From the NCBI RefSeq assembly GCF_000372725.1, contig NW_005201287.1, positions 511,808-575,807 on the forward strand: 64,000 nt of DNA. The letters run 5' to 3'. The notes beneath the pieces are model-generated. The model had not been told where the DNA came from. It saw only the letters and a list, made by a program, of their open reading frames with translations, and did not search any database. Source of the stretch: Emiliania huxleyi CCMP1516 (lineage: Eukaryota > Haptophyta > Isochrysidales > Noelaerhabdaceae). A program made the position numbers and the translations under genes. Every line of letters starts with the position of its first letter. Positions within the stretch are counted from its first letter, which is position 1. Below, piece by piece: positions 1 to 9,774 of this stretch.

Positions 1-400
1 GCTTTTTCGCCACCGACCGCTGCTCCAGCTCGCCGTACTTGAGCCGTCCCACCATCGCCTCGAGCTCCGCCTTTGACGCCTCGACCTCCGCCTGCAGCTC
101 CGCCACGCGGCGCGACTCGCCCTCCGCCTGATCGCGCATGCCCCGCAGCTGTGCCGACACGCTCGGAAGCTGCTGCGCCTCACGCCGCGCGGCGCGCAGC
201 TCCTCGGCCGTCCGCGACAGCTCGAGCTGCACGTCGGCCGTCTTGTCCTTGTGCTGCCGGAGCTCGAGCGCCTCACGCGTGACGGCGCTCAGCGCGCTCT
301 CCTTGCCCTTGAGCGCCGTGCTCAATTTCTGCATCTCGACCGTGAGGCGCTTCACCTGGCCCTGGGCTTGCTCGAGCTCGGCGGAAGCGGCCACGCCCAT
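1..400 (-). CDS. Coiled-coil protein, N-terminal 133 residues (3' end beyond window)
   Basis: Reading on the minus strand from an ATG at 400-398 the frame is open to the window edge. The start is supported by a strong context (CCCGCC before ATGG) and by an in-frame TGA about 12 bases upstream. The product begins MGVAASAELEQAQGQVKRL and consists of heptad-like Glu/Lys/Leu/Ala/Gln-rich sequence throughout (for example LELSRTAEELRAARREAQQL and AELQAEVEASKAELEAMV), so it is almost certainly a long alpha-helical coiled coil. No globular domain lies in the visible part. It could be the N-terminus of a golgin, kinesin-tail, centrosomal or SMC-like protein; the family cannot be told from this part. 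No intron is visible. Confidence 0.65.
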   Translation of the reverse strand, partial: MGVAASAELEQAQGQVKRLTVEMQKLSTALKGKESALSAVTREALELRQHKDKTADVQLELSRTAEELRAARREAQQLPSVSAQLRGMRDQAEGESRRVAELQAEVEASKAELEAMVGRLKYGELEQRSVAKK

Positions 401-1034
401 GGCGGGGGCTCAGGAGGTGGCGGTTAGATCTATCGTTGCACCTCTAAAAAGAATTCGATCGACTCTCACAGCACACTGGCACGACAAAAGCGCGGACTGG
501 CACACACACCGGCTCACCACCGGAGCCGCCTAAGCGACTCCGTTAAGAACGGCAATGCCCTCCGCACCATGCACAATGCCGCTCTCCCCGCACGCTAGCT
601 CGTTCACCGTCTGCCACGCCACAGCGGTGGGGGGGAGGCCTGACAAACGCTGCATTTGCAGGCCGTGCCAATTCTTGGTTGTTAGGAGGAGCGAACTGCT
701 CCCTCCTCCCTCGCACAACACTGGCTGGGCACGGGACTGGCGCGCACTGGCACTAACACAGGTACACCACGGGCGACGTGGTTGGGCGCTCGCACGGCCG
801 TGTGGGCGGGCGCAGCTCACTTGATGCGGGCCTCGGTGTGCAGCGGCGCGGTGCGGAGCAGCGCCGAGGCCGCGAGCGAGCGCGGCGACGCTGAGGCGAA
901 GGCAGCTCGCATGTCGATACCCCCGGTCGCAAAGAAGAAAAACTGAGAGCCAAAAAAATCCTCCCGTGAAAAGAAACCCGGCGTTATACAGAAAGAAATC
1001 GAAAGAGAACCCGCACGATGTAACAGATCGCGCC
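401..1034. other. Intergenic region, divergent promoters
   Basis: This stretch separates the divergently transcribed coiled-coil gene and the HET/LRR-like gene. It contains no convincing coding sequence. At 725-772 (minus orientation) it carries a copy of a roughly 45-bp dispersed sequence that recurs at 29282-29334 and, in permuted form, at 55528-55602. Confidence 0.5.
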
Positions 1035-2584
1035 ATGTCCTCCAGCGTTGAGAAGCGGGCTATTGCAGAGCGTGCGGTGGCTGAGAGAGCCGCGCTGGTG
1101 CAAGCTGCGTTGGCGAGGGCGGCTGCATTGCAGCGGGCGGCCGTGCTGAAGGGAGCTGGTGCAGGGCCGGCATTGGCAGAGGGTGCCGCGCTGGTCAAGG
1201 CGGCGTTGGCGAGGGCGGCTGCATTGCAGCAGGCGAACGCACGAAAGGCGGTAGATGTAGCTGCTGAGGCCGCAGTTCTTGGCACGGCAGATGAGCTGGC
1301 GAGCACGAAGGTGGATGGTTCATGCAACGAGAGGCAGGAGGACGCTAGTGCCCAGGCAACCGCAGCCCCTCCTGCCCCAGCAGAGCCGGCAGCCGCCCTC
1401 CCCTCCGCCACCGATCTCGGCGTGGACGAGGAGAGGCTAGAGCAGTGGCGCAAGTTCGGCGGCGGCGACCTGGAGCCGGTCGTCGCGAGCGGCGCCGTCG
1501 CCCTCCTCGACGCTCGGTGGATCATCAGCCACGCCGAGGCGGGCGGCGCCCTCACACACCGCCAGGCGCTGCCCAAAGAGGCCTTCCTCTCCCTCGCTGA
1601 CCTCGTCGAGGCGACCACCAGCCCCTTTTCCCTTCCCGTCGCCGCGCTCTCCTACCCGTGGCTGACCAAGGACCACCCCGACCCGCGCGGAGCCAACCTC
1701 GCCCGCGTCGCAAGGGCGCTCAAGGCCCTGCTCACCTCCCCGTACATCCCGCGGCTCGGCGTCTTTTGGGACTTCGGTTCGCTGCACCAGCACCCCGACC
1801 CCGCCAACGGCGTCATGCGCACCGAGGAGCAGAACGCGCTCTTCAAGCAGGGGCTGGGCTGCCTCGGCACGCTCTACTCCCACCCGAAGGCATACGTGCT
1901 GCGGCTGACCTCCTTCCCGGACGGCCACAAGGCGGAGGACCAGGCCGAGGGCACCAACGTGGCCAAGTACTTTGACCGCGGCTGGTGCTTCACCGAGCAG
2001 AGCTGGGCGAGCCTGACTAAGGCCAGCCTCCTCTCGCTCGACCTCGGCAAGATGCGCGACGGCGAGGAGTACAACTGGTCCAGCCTCACCGCCGACTGCA
2101 CCCAGGCCGGCGGCCGGCGCCCTCCGCTGCATCCGGCTCGGTTTGCGGCGGAGCTGGAGACGAAGAGCTTCACCAACGGCAAGGACGACAAGCCGCTTGT
2201 GAAGCGGCTGTACCAGGCCGCCTTCGAGGAGCAGTTTGGCAAGGCGACCGAGCTGGACTACGGCCGCCTCGGCTGGGGCGACGCGGAGGCGGCGCAGCTG
2301 GCGGAGGTCCTCGCGAGCGGGGCAGCGCCGCGGCTCGAGACGCTCTATCTCCAAGACAACAAGATTGGTGTCGAGGGCTGCAAGGCGCTGGCCGCCGCCC
2401 TCAAGGAGGGGGCCGCCCCGAGCTTGAAGGCGCGAGACGCCACCCCTCGCCACACGCCCCTCCCCCGCCCAATGCTCATCACTGCGACTCCCCTCGCTTG
2501 CAGAAGCTCGAGGTGGGCTGGGAGAACAGGGAGCAGCCTGAGCTGGTGGCCGTGTGCGAGGAGCGCGGCATCGAGCTGGTCTGA
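1035..2584 (+). CDS. HET/TIR-like domain protein with C-terminal leucine-rich repeats
   Basis: Two exons are inferred: 1035-2429 and 2504-2584, joined across a 74-bp GC-AG intron (2430-2503), giving about 491 residues. The first in-frame ATG is at 1035. The N-terminal 110 residues are Ala-rich helices with an internal duplication (the DNA around 1110 recurs around 1205). The middle has the pattern ALSYPWLTKDHPDP ... GVFWDFGSLHQHP ... MRTEEQ ... YFDRGWCFTEQSW, a layout that resembles the HET-type 'tyrosine-tryptophan ... RGWC.E' fold common in algal multigene families; that link is inference. The C-terminus has an RNI-type LRR unit (LETLYLQDNKIGVEGCKALAAAL), which continues after the intron as KLEVGWENREQPELVAVCEE. 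Without splicing the LRR would run into unrelated Arg/Ser-rich sequence. Role unknown; signalling or self-recognition scaffold is possible. Confidence 0.7.
2430..2503 (+). other. GC-AG intron (74 bp) of the HET/LRR-like gene
   Basis: The intron begins GCGCGAGACG and ends CGCTTGCAG. Its last bases (CCCCTCGCTTGCAG) resemble the end of the preceding exon (CCCCGAGCTTGAAG), the junction-duplication pattern seen in most introns of the window. Confidence 0.65.
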
Positions 2585-3336
2585 GCCTCTCCAGCCCCGG
2601 CCGGGGCGCGGGGCACGGGGCGACCGCCGCGCGAGCACGGCAGAGAGCGACAGACCGCTCGGTTGTGGAGCACGACGTACGGGGTACGGCTTTACAGCGA
2701 CGGTGGGGGCTGGGAGGGGGCGCGCGCGCAGGTATTTAGTGTCTCTCCCCCCCCCCCCCCCCTAATCGCTTTGTGTACGTGCAAGCCAAAAACGGGATTT
2801 TTTGGGCAAGGCGTCTATTCGGTGCTCTGCACGTTAGAGCGTGCGGCAGGCGTGCGGCAGGCACCTGCCGGACGCAAATGGGGCCGCCTGGTGGCCTCCG
2901 AGCGCCAGCCGAAGCAACCCTCGTCGTGCCCCGACACCCCCCCGACTCATGATGTGCCGCTCTTGCCTGTGTGGCCGCTGACGGCGGGACCCCGTGCGCG
3001 GCTGCGCCGCAATCTCGTCACTGCCGTCGTCACACCTGTCCACAGATGCGACGGGTGCCTGTCCGACCGCGACAAACAGGCCTCGTTGCGGATCGCCAGC
3101 CCGCCCGTTGCCTCCGCAGACGCCCAGCTAGCCGAATCGTCGTTACCTTCCGCAGACCGACTTCGCGAGCGAGCGGGCGCGTTCTAGATGACGGTCACGC
3201 CCAACTCACCGGCCTTGTGGCCTGAAACCGATTCTGAGCCCTGCCTCCCCCGAGCGGGTATGGCCGCTGCCCGGCGGCCCGCGGTACGATTCGGTCCCGC
3301 CACCTCCCCGCCGTCCCGGTTCCCGCAGGTGAATTA
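2585..3336. other. Intergenic region
   Basis: No supported gene. It contains a homopolymer C tract near 2748-2762. Short ORFs here lack codon structure or conserved motifs. Confidence 0.4.
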
Positions 3337-4412
3337 ATGCGAGTTCGCCACCCTCCTCGCCGCCCTCTCCGCCACTGTCGCCTCCGCGCTCTCCTCCGCC
3401 GTCGCCGCCGCCCTCGCCTCCACCGCCCTCTCCGCCACCCTCCCCGCGGCCTTCTCCACCGCCCTCTCCGCCGCTCTCTCCTCCGCCGTCGCCGCCGCCC
3501 TCGCCGCTGCCGTTGCCGCCGCACTCCTCCCCGCTGCCGCCCTCACCCTCCCCGCCGTGCCGTCGGTCTCGCCGTCGCCTTCTTCCGTGTCGCTGTCGCC
3601 GCTCCGCCGTCCGTGTCGCCGTCGCCGCCTCGGATCCGTCCGTGTCGCCTTCGCCGCCTCCGTCCGTGTCGCCTTCGCCGCCTCCGTCCGTGTCGCCGTC
3701 GCCGCTGCCTTCCTCCGTTTCGCCATCCCTGCCGCCGATCTCACCTTTGCCGCCTCAATCCATGTCGCCGTCGCCGTCGCCGCCGTCGGTCTCGCTTTCG
3801 CCGCCTCTGTCCTCGTCGCCGTCGCCGCCGCCGCCGTTGGAATCGCTCTCCCCGCCGCCGTCGGTCGTGTCGACTTCGCCGCCTCCGTCCGTGTCGCCGT
3901 CGCCGCTGCCTTCCTCCGTCTCGCCCTCCCCGCAGCAAGCTCGCTTGCCGTCGCCGTCGCCGCCATCGGTCTCGCTTTCGCCGCCTCCGTCCGTGTCGCC
4001 GTCGCCGCCTCCGTCCGTGTCGCCGTCGCCGCCTCCGTCCGTGTCGCCGTCGCCGCTGCCTTCCTCCGTCTCGCCCTCCCCGCAGCAAGCTCGCTTGCCG
4101 TCGCCGTCGCAGCCATCGGTCTCGCTTTCGCCGCCTCCGTCCGTGTCGCCGTCGCCGCCTCCGTCCGTGTCGCCGTCGCCGCCTCCGTCCGTGTCGCCGT
4201 CGCCGCTGCCTTCCTCCGTCTCGCCCTCCCCGCAGCAAGCTCGCTTGCCGTCGCCGTCGCCGCCATCGGTCTCGCTTTCGCCGCCTCCGTCCGTGTCGCC
4301 GTCGCCGCCTCCGCCGTCGGATTCGCCTTTGTCGCCTGCTCCGTCCGTGTCGCCCTCGCCGCCGTCACATTTCGGCATATACACAGTTTCCACATGTGCA
4401 AGTTCTTCTTGA
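3337..4412. repeat. 150-bp tandem repeat with 18-bp subrepeats; possible Ser/Pro-rich or acidic coding sequence
   Basis: A unit starting CGCCGCTGCCTTCCTCCGTC recurs exactly every 150 bp at 3901, 4051 and 4201, with an earlier variant near 3700. Each unit contains 18-bp subrepeats of the TCCGTGTCGCCGTCGCCGCC type. Because 150 and 18 are multiples of three, long frames are open on both strands. On the plus strand (3513-4412) the frame reads as PSVSPSPPP repeats, as in hydroxyproline-rich wall or scale glycoproteins. On the minus strand (3755-4417) it reads as DGDTDGGG acidic repeats. No flanking domain, signal peptide or splice structure decides between them, so I annotate a repeat, with coding status open. 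Confidence 0.7.
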
Positions 4413-6351
4413 TGCACACGGCGGTGCAGCCCCCGGCCATAGCGGGCAACTCAAGGCATCGACGCTCTCGCCGAAGCCCCTGTGCACTGTCCGGCACTTG
4501 CCGCCGTTTTATTCGGCGCAATGGCCGGCGTTGAAGCTCCGAACCCAGGCGCAGCCGAGCCCATTTCTTTCAGAGACAATACCAACAACCTCTTTCACTC
4601 ATTCTTAAAACAGTACCGGCCGGGATTTCGAAGATAGTGCTAAAATGGATACCTGCCTGGAGAATGGCATTTAATTTCGCGGACCGGCTCTTAACAATCA
4701 GGTCATGTCACCGCTTAATGTGCATGTGCGTGGCCTACGTCAGAGACCAAGTGACCAGCCGTCCCGGGCAATTTGTGACCCGTCTACGCCCTCGCGCCTC
4801 GGGCGCGGCCGGCCGCCCGGCCGGCTGCCCCGTTGACTTCCCCGCCGCGCGCTACGCGTTCGTGCTACGCGTTCGTTCGCAGTAATCTGGCTTAGTTCAG
4901 AGAGGTCGGGTCGTCTCTATGCGTATCACAGCGCGGCGCTGGCCTGCGCAAAGGCGGGCATGTAGTCGAATCAATCAATCATCCATCCCGACATTTGATG
5001 TTAGTGGCAAAACCGCGGAACCGAAAATGGCGTTTAATTTTGCGCACCTGCTGTCCGCCGCCTGCGGCGGCGCTGCGCGCCGCCTACGCGCGCTGCGCGC
5101 GCGTTTTCTCTCTCTTTTTCTGTCTTTTTCACAGTGTAATTTTACCGAAAAAATGCCATTTTTTGCACCTCGCCAGGGCCATAAGTCACACCCAAACGGC
5201 TCCTGTGACGACAAGCCCCGGGTCCCTCATCGCGGCTGACTCGGCTGACGTCTAGCTCTACAGCCCGTTCCACCACGTTAGCCGCCTCGCGTCGTCGTCG
5301 AGCGGGTCGCAGCCAGGGTGCCAGGCCCATCGCCTGGTCACAGCGGCGGGGCGGCGTGAGGGAGGGCATCTCGAGGCGCCGACATCGTGTCAGAGGCCGT
5401 GGGGAAGGGGGTGGGGTGGGGTATCTGGATCGCGCCCGTCTTCGTCGTCCCAGCACTCCATCTCGAGTCATCTCGGGGCATCTCGGCGCATCTCGGCTAC
5501 TCTCCACACCGCCATCGTCGTCCCAGCACTCCACCGTCGTCTCGGAGGGAGGAGGGTACTCCTTGGCCACCTGCGGGGCGAGATTAGCCGAGGCGAGATT
5601 AGCCGAGATTAGCCGAGATTGGACCCGAGGGTACTCCTTGGCCACCCGCGGGGCGGGTGTTCGCCGCCTCCTCTGTGTCAATGTCTTGCTGTCTCGGCGG
5701 TTACCCCCTCACCCGCCAGCGCCAACCGCGAAAGGCACTCAACGGTGGGCTGCACTCTCGTGCAGTCTCTCGGGTACTCGGTTGCCCACCCACTCTAGCC
5801 GCGCCTAAGCGACTCCCGCGAGGATAAAAGAATTCACAAAGGAAGGCGGTCGCACGTACGGTCAGCGGGAGATGCAGATGGGTCATGGGGCACATGGTCC
5901 CTCGAGGTAGCAAATTTAAGTCCCAACACCCAAGCTCGACGGCTTTTTCTCACTTCTCAGTCTCCCACAGTGACTCGCACTTCTTTCTCTCTCGCGCGGG
6001 CGACTCCACTCGGCCCCCTCTCCTCCTCGTGCGCTCGGGTGCCCGCTACAGGTATAGAGCCCCTCTCAGCGCTCGCTCCGCGCTCACCAGTCCGTGTACC
6101 AGACCCTCCGTCGGAGGCTCCGTCTGGGTACACTGACACTGTTCCTGTGCGCTGTGGGTATTTTAGAGGGGAGGAAGGCATGTTGTGCGAGTAGGGATCC
6201 CTTATGTAGATGTTAGAGGTGGGTTAAGAGGGAGATGTGCGCGAGCTGCGGGACCGCCGGGACGGCGGGCGGGTGATTGCGACTCGCCGCCACCCACTTT
6301 TGGCGACTTTTGGCGACCTTTGGGACGCGCGATCGATCGGCCGAGATCGAC
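4413..6351. other. Intergenic region with local duplications
   Basis: No reliable gene. At 5438-5660 there are two locally duplicated pairs about 70-80 bp apart: a CGTCGTCCCAGCACTCCA segment (near 5444 and 5513) and a GGGTACTCCTTGGCCACC segment (near 5549 and 5628). In between lie runs of CGAGATTAGC and of ATCTCGG units, the same short family that fills introns elsewhere (16385-16456, 18590-18680, 56868-56970). Confidence 0.4.
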
Positions 6352-6504
6352 ATGGCGGGCGAGGCCGTCACGGCCATGATCGTGGCTGACGACGCCGGCG
6401 ACGACCCCCTGGCGGACCGCCGCGAGGACCGGGAGGCGGCGGCGGCGCGGGAGAGGAAGGCGAAGGTGGCGAAGCTCAAGTCGCAGACGGAGAAGGATCC
6501 CTAT
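6352..6504 (+). CDS. Possible first exon of a short charged protein, uncertain
   Basis: From ATG 6352 (context GATCGACATGG) the frame reads MAGEAVTAMIVADDAGDD and then a basic/acidic helix (REDREAAAARERKAKVAKLK). The frame then runs into a palindromic element (from about 6505), where the sequence loses any coding character. It could be the first exon of a gene whose remainder I cannot follow, or a truncated gene interrupted by that element. No homologous domain is recognised. Confidence 0.25.
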
Positions 6505-6548
6505 ATAGGACAAAAGCGTCGAAAATGTCCCAAAAAGCGTGTCTCGAG

Positions 6549-6689
6549 TTTGTTGCAGCCCCACAGCTGGCGCGCGCTGCCAGGAAGCACCGCTCGCGTG
6601 TCGGCGGCACTCCCTGGCACCCAGGGAGTGCCGCGAACCGACCAGACCGAATAGGCTCGACGCCGCGCTCGCTGTGGGGCTGCAACAAA
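6549..6689. repeat. Nested inverted-repeat element
   Basis: An 18-bp perfect inverted repeat (TTTGTTGCAGCCCCACAG at 6549-6566, its complement at 6672-6689) encloses a second perfect hairpin with 14-bp arms at about 6605-6635 (GCGGCACTCCCTGG and its complement, loop CAC). The whole could fold as a single long stem or be a small MITE-like insertion. Confidence 0.7.
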
Positions 6690-6830
6690 GTCGCCGCCGA
6701 GCGTGCCACCGACGGCGTCCCGGCGGCGGTGATGGAGTGTGAGACCTGAGGCTACGGAGGTGACGCCTGAGGTACCGGCCCGTGCACAGCGACTCAGCCG
6801 GCGACCGCCACGGGCTCAGACGAGACTTGT

Positions 6831-6950
6831 GCGACGGTGTATCATTCACTTTATGCCACCGTTGCATATCCCGACGGCCGTCGCAAAACTGCAGTTTTGC
6901 GACGGTGTATCATTCACTTTATGCCACCGTTGCATATCCGGATATGCAAC
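6831..6950. repeat. 41-bp direct repeat with two perfect palindromes
   Basis: A 41-bp sequence beginning GCGACGGTGTATCATTCACT occurs at 6831-6871 and 6899-6939. Between and after the copies lie a 26-bp perfect palindrome (6879-6904, centre AACTGCAGTT) and a 22-bp perfect palindrome (6929-6950, centre ATCCGGAT). No coding sequence overlaps convincingly. The arrangement looks like a small mobile or regulatory element. Confidence 0.75.
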
Positions 6951-7428
6951 TTGTCGACTCGTTCCGGCTCAGCTTCACCATGGTCATCGGGCGTCTGTCG
7001 ACGTCAGGACCACCCATACAGCTCGCGGGTTTGAGGTCGCAAGAGCCAAGATGGTGGCGTTTGGACATCCCAACCATCACACAAGACAGCCTGTAGGTGA
7101 TGGCGGGACGGCGCAGTGTTTGTGGCACTCGGCAGTAGGCACCCGCGGCACGGCCCCGCTGAGCGCTGTCGGGGGCTCTCACGGGCTGCGGAACCGGCCC
7201 CAGAGAGGGAGCCGGTCCGGGCGAGTGTGGCAGCTCCTGCGCTAGTATGGGCACCCTCTATCACAACACTACTGATCCTGGTCATTAGAGCTGCCAGGGA
7301 TAGCGTCAGGAGCCGGTAGGAGTCAAAACCTCTCATATTTGAGACATCGTGTCCCATATACGTGTACCCCATATACTCGCACAACGAGCCGGAATATCGA
7401 CATGGGGCATTTACCGCGTGTGGCTCGC

Positions 7429-8320
7429 TCACAGCCTCGCGTCCAGCGGCGGCGCCGCCTCCTCCTCGCCCCAGTCCGCCTCCATGGCGTCCAGCACGCG
7501 CAAGCACGCCGCCGCGTCGGTCGCCGCGTACGCCGCCTGCTCCTCGCTCAGCGGCCTAGCCGCCCAGTCCGAGCACTGCTCCTGCTTGTCGAGCCGCTGC
7601 AACAGCCAGTGCGCGCACGCCGCCTGCAGCGACGGCGCCTGCGAGCGCGACCCGAGCCCCGCGTCCTCCGCAAGCCGCTGCACCTAGGCGGGCGAGAGCA
7701 AGACGACGGTGCGGCCGAGTCGCCAGAGCCGCCCCCTCAGCCGAGAGAGCCGCGGCACATCGACAGTCGCCTCCCGGATCCGCCGCACAAGCGCGCGACC
7801 CTCCTCCTCGCCGCCCACCGCCTCCGCCTCGCCGCCTCCGCCCGCCGCCTCCGCCTCTCCGCCCGCCGCCTCCGCCTCGCGGAGCCACGCCGCCAGCTTC
7901 TGCGCGTCCGCCGCAAAGGCGAACCCGACCGGCAGCGGCGGCGCTGGAGAGAGCAGCAGCGAGCGCAGCTCCGACCCGAGTGCCGACAGGTACTGCGCCG
8001 CCGCCGGGCCGCGCTGCAGCGCGTCGCAGACGAATGCAGCCTCCCCGCTGCCCTCCGTGACGGCGAGCTGCACCTGCCGAGAGGGCATGCGCCGCACACG
8101 TGAGGGTCGCGGGCGGCGGGAGGGGGCAGGCGAGGCGGCGGGACGCGGAGCCGCGCGCCGTCGCCAGCACCGCGCCGCCCACGCCGCCGCCCTCGCCCTC
8201 GGCCCACTCGGTGTCGATCCCGACGCGCGCCGCGCCGGCGAGGGCGGCCCTCATCTCGCGCACGCCCTCCGCGTCGCCCACCCAGACAACCCGCGGGGCA
8301 GGCGCCGGTGAGCAGGCTCG
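7429..8320 (-). CDS. 3'-5' exonuclease (DEDDy, RNase D/WRN-like), C-terminal exons
   Basis: Minus-strand exons: about 8320-8171, 8073-7759 and 7683-7429. The 5' exon contains VGIDTEWAEGEG, the motif I Asp-x-Glu of DEDD exonucleases. The middle exon contains VQLAVTEGSGEAAFVCDAL and a motif II-like region (GFAFAADAQKLAAWL). The last exon has the motif III pattern SDWAARPLSEEQAAYAATDA, with Tyr and Asp as in DEDDy enzymes. The last intron (7684-7758, GT-AG, 75 bp) is firm: it joins VD to VQRLAEDAGL. The first intron (about 8074-8170) is tentative. Upstream of about 8295 the frame shifts by one base, so either a small intron or an assembly error is present next to the gap. Such enzymes trim RNA or DNA 3' ends. 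It may be one gene with the ankyrin exon upstream. Confidence 0.75.
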
Positions 8321-8641
8321 ACTGGCCCGCGCGCCCCTCCCCCAAGCCCTCGCCCAGCCTGCCCGCCAGCCTGGCTGCGCGGCGGGCCTTCGCGCGGGAC
8401 AGGCAGGCGGCGCGCGCCTGTCGGAAGGGGGTCGTGGCCCGGGGGGGGGGGGGTGATGGGGGGGGCGGAGGGAGAGGGCGGGTGGCTAGGGCCAGGGTCT
8501 GGGGGTTTGCTCCTCCCTCTCCCTTTGCCCCTCCATCGCCGCCGGAAGCTCCCGCGCCGACAGCGCCGACACCTTCGCCTTGATTGGTGTCCCCGTATTC
8601 GTCAATGATTAGTGTCGCGGGAGTACCAAAGGCCGGTGCCT

Positions 8642-8825
8642 NNNNNNNNNNNNNNNNNNNNNNNNNNNNNNNNNNNNNNNNNNNNNNNNNNNNNNNNNNN
8701 NNNNNNNNNNNNNNNNNNNNNNNNNNNNNNNNNNNNNNNNNNNNNNNNNNNNNNNNNNNNNNNNNNNNNNNNNNNNNNNNNNNNNNNNNNNNNNNNNNNN
8801 NNNNNNNNNNNNNNNNNNNNNNNNN
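8642..8825. other. Assembly gap (184 N)
   Basis: The sequence is entirely N. It lies between the ankyrin exon and the exonuclease exons and prevents deciding whether they are one gene. Confidence 1.
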
Positions 8826-9774
8826 CTCCACCCTCCACCTCTGCCTCCTCTTCCGCCGCGGCCTCCCCAACCGCACCGGCCGCCGCCTCCTCCCCCGCCA
8901 CCTCCTCCAATGCCACAGCGGCGCCGCGCGCCGCAAGCCACGCCTCGAGCGGTGCCACCGCGGCGTCGATCGCAGCTGCCACGGCGGCGGACGAGTCGGC
9001 GTCTCCAGGCCGTCCGGCGCGGCCCACCGGCAGCGGCGGCGCCGGCCCCTCCGCCGCGTCGCCCCCCCTCGGCGCGGCGATCGGCTTGCGCCCGCGGTTC
9101 TTTTTGCGGCGGCTCTCTGCGGTTGTCGGGTTGACAGCGAGCCGCGTCACCACATCTCCCTCCGCCTCAGGGTGGAAGCGAGGGTCGAGGTCGCCGTACA
9201 CCTGGCCGTCGTCAAAGCGAGCCTTGAAGTCGAGCCAGCCACCCGGCCGGAGCAGCGGCCTCCGGTCCTCCGGCAGCGCTTCGATCCGCATCCGCAGCGG
9301 CGGCGGCAATACCGCCGGCTCGGCCCGCTCCGCGCTCTCCACCGCGGCCACCGCCGCGGGCGAGAGGTGTGTGGCGGCGAGAGAGAGGACGCTCTGCCCC
9401 TTGTTGTTGAGAAGGCGGGTGCGCGCGCCGCGCCGCAGCAGCAGCGACACCACGTCGCTCCGGCAGCGCGTCACCGCGTAAAAGATTGGCGTCTTGCCGT
9501 AGCTGTGGTCGCCGGTCGACCACGCGTCGAGGTCGCAGCCGAGGTCGAGCAGCCGCTCGACGTTGGAGAGCGCGCCGCGCCAGCAGGCGTGGTGCAGCGG
9601 AGAGCGGCCGCTCTCGTCGAGCGCCTCGTCCACCTCCCGGGCCGCCGAGTCGCCGAGCCGCGCGAGCATGGCCTCGAGCGCGCCTCCGTCGGCGGCGCCG
9701 GCGGCCCGCCGCAGCGCTGCGGCGGCCGGCGGAGGGTGCGCGACGGCGATGGAGGCGCCGCCGGCGATGAGCAT
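8826..9774 (-). CDS. Ankyrin-repeat protein exon, running into the assembly gap
   Basis: From ATG 9774-9772 the minus strand is open for about 316 codons to the N gap. The protein begins MLIAGGASIAVAH. Residues about 56-86 (GRSPLHHACWRGALSNVERL), 93-122 (KTPIFYAVTRCRSDVVSLLL) and 126-140 form ankyrin repeats. A conserved-looking segment follows (DDGQVYGDLDPRFHPEAEGD, then NPTTAESRRKKNRGRKPIA), and then an Ala/Glu-rich helix. The basic cluster RRKKNRGRK could be a nuclear signal. Downstream, beyond the gap on the same strand, are the exonuclease exons. A fused ankyrin-exonuclease gene is plausible but unproved. Confidence 0.7.

Noticed and set aside
1437..2453. Long antisense open frame (338 residues) opposite the HET/LRR-like gene
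   Set aside because: It mirrors a well-supported plus-strand protein with recognisable motifs, and GC-rich codon use keeps the opposite frame open. It has no domain of its own.
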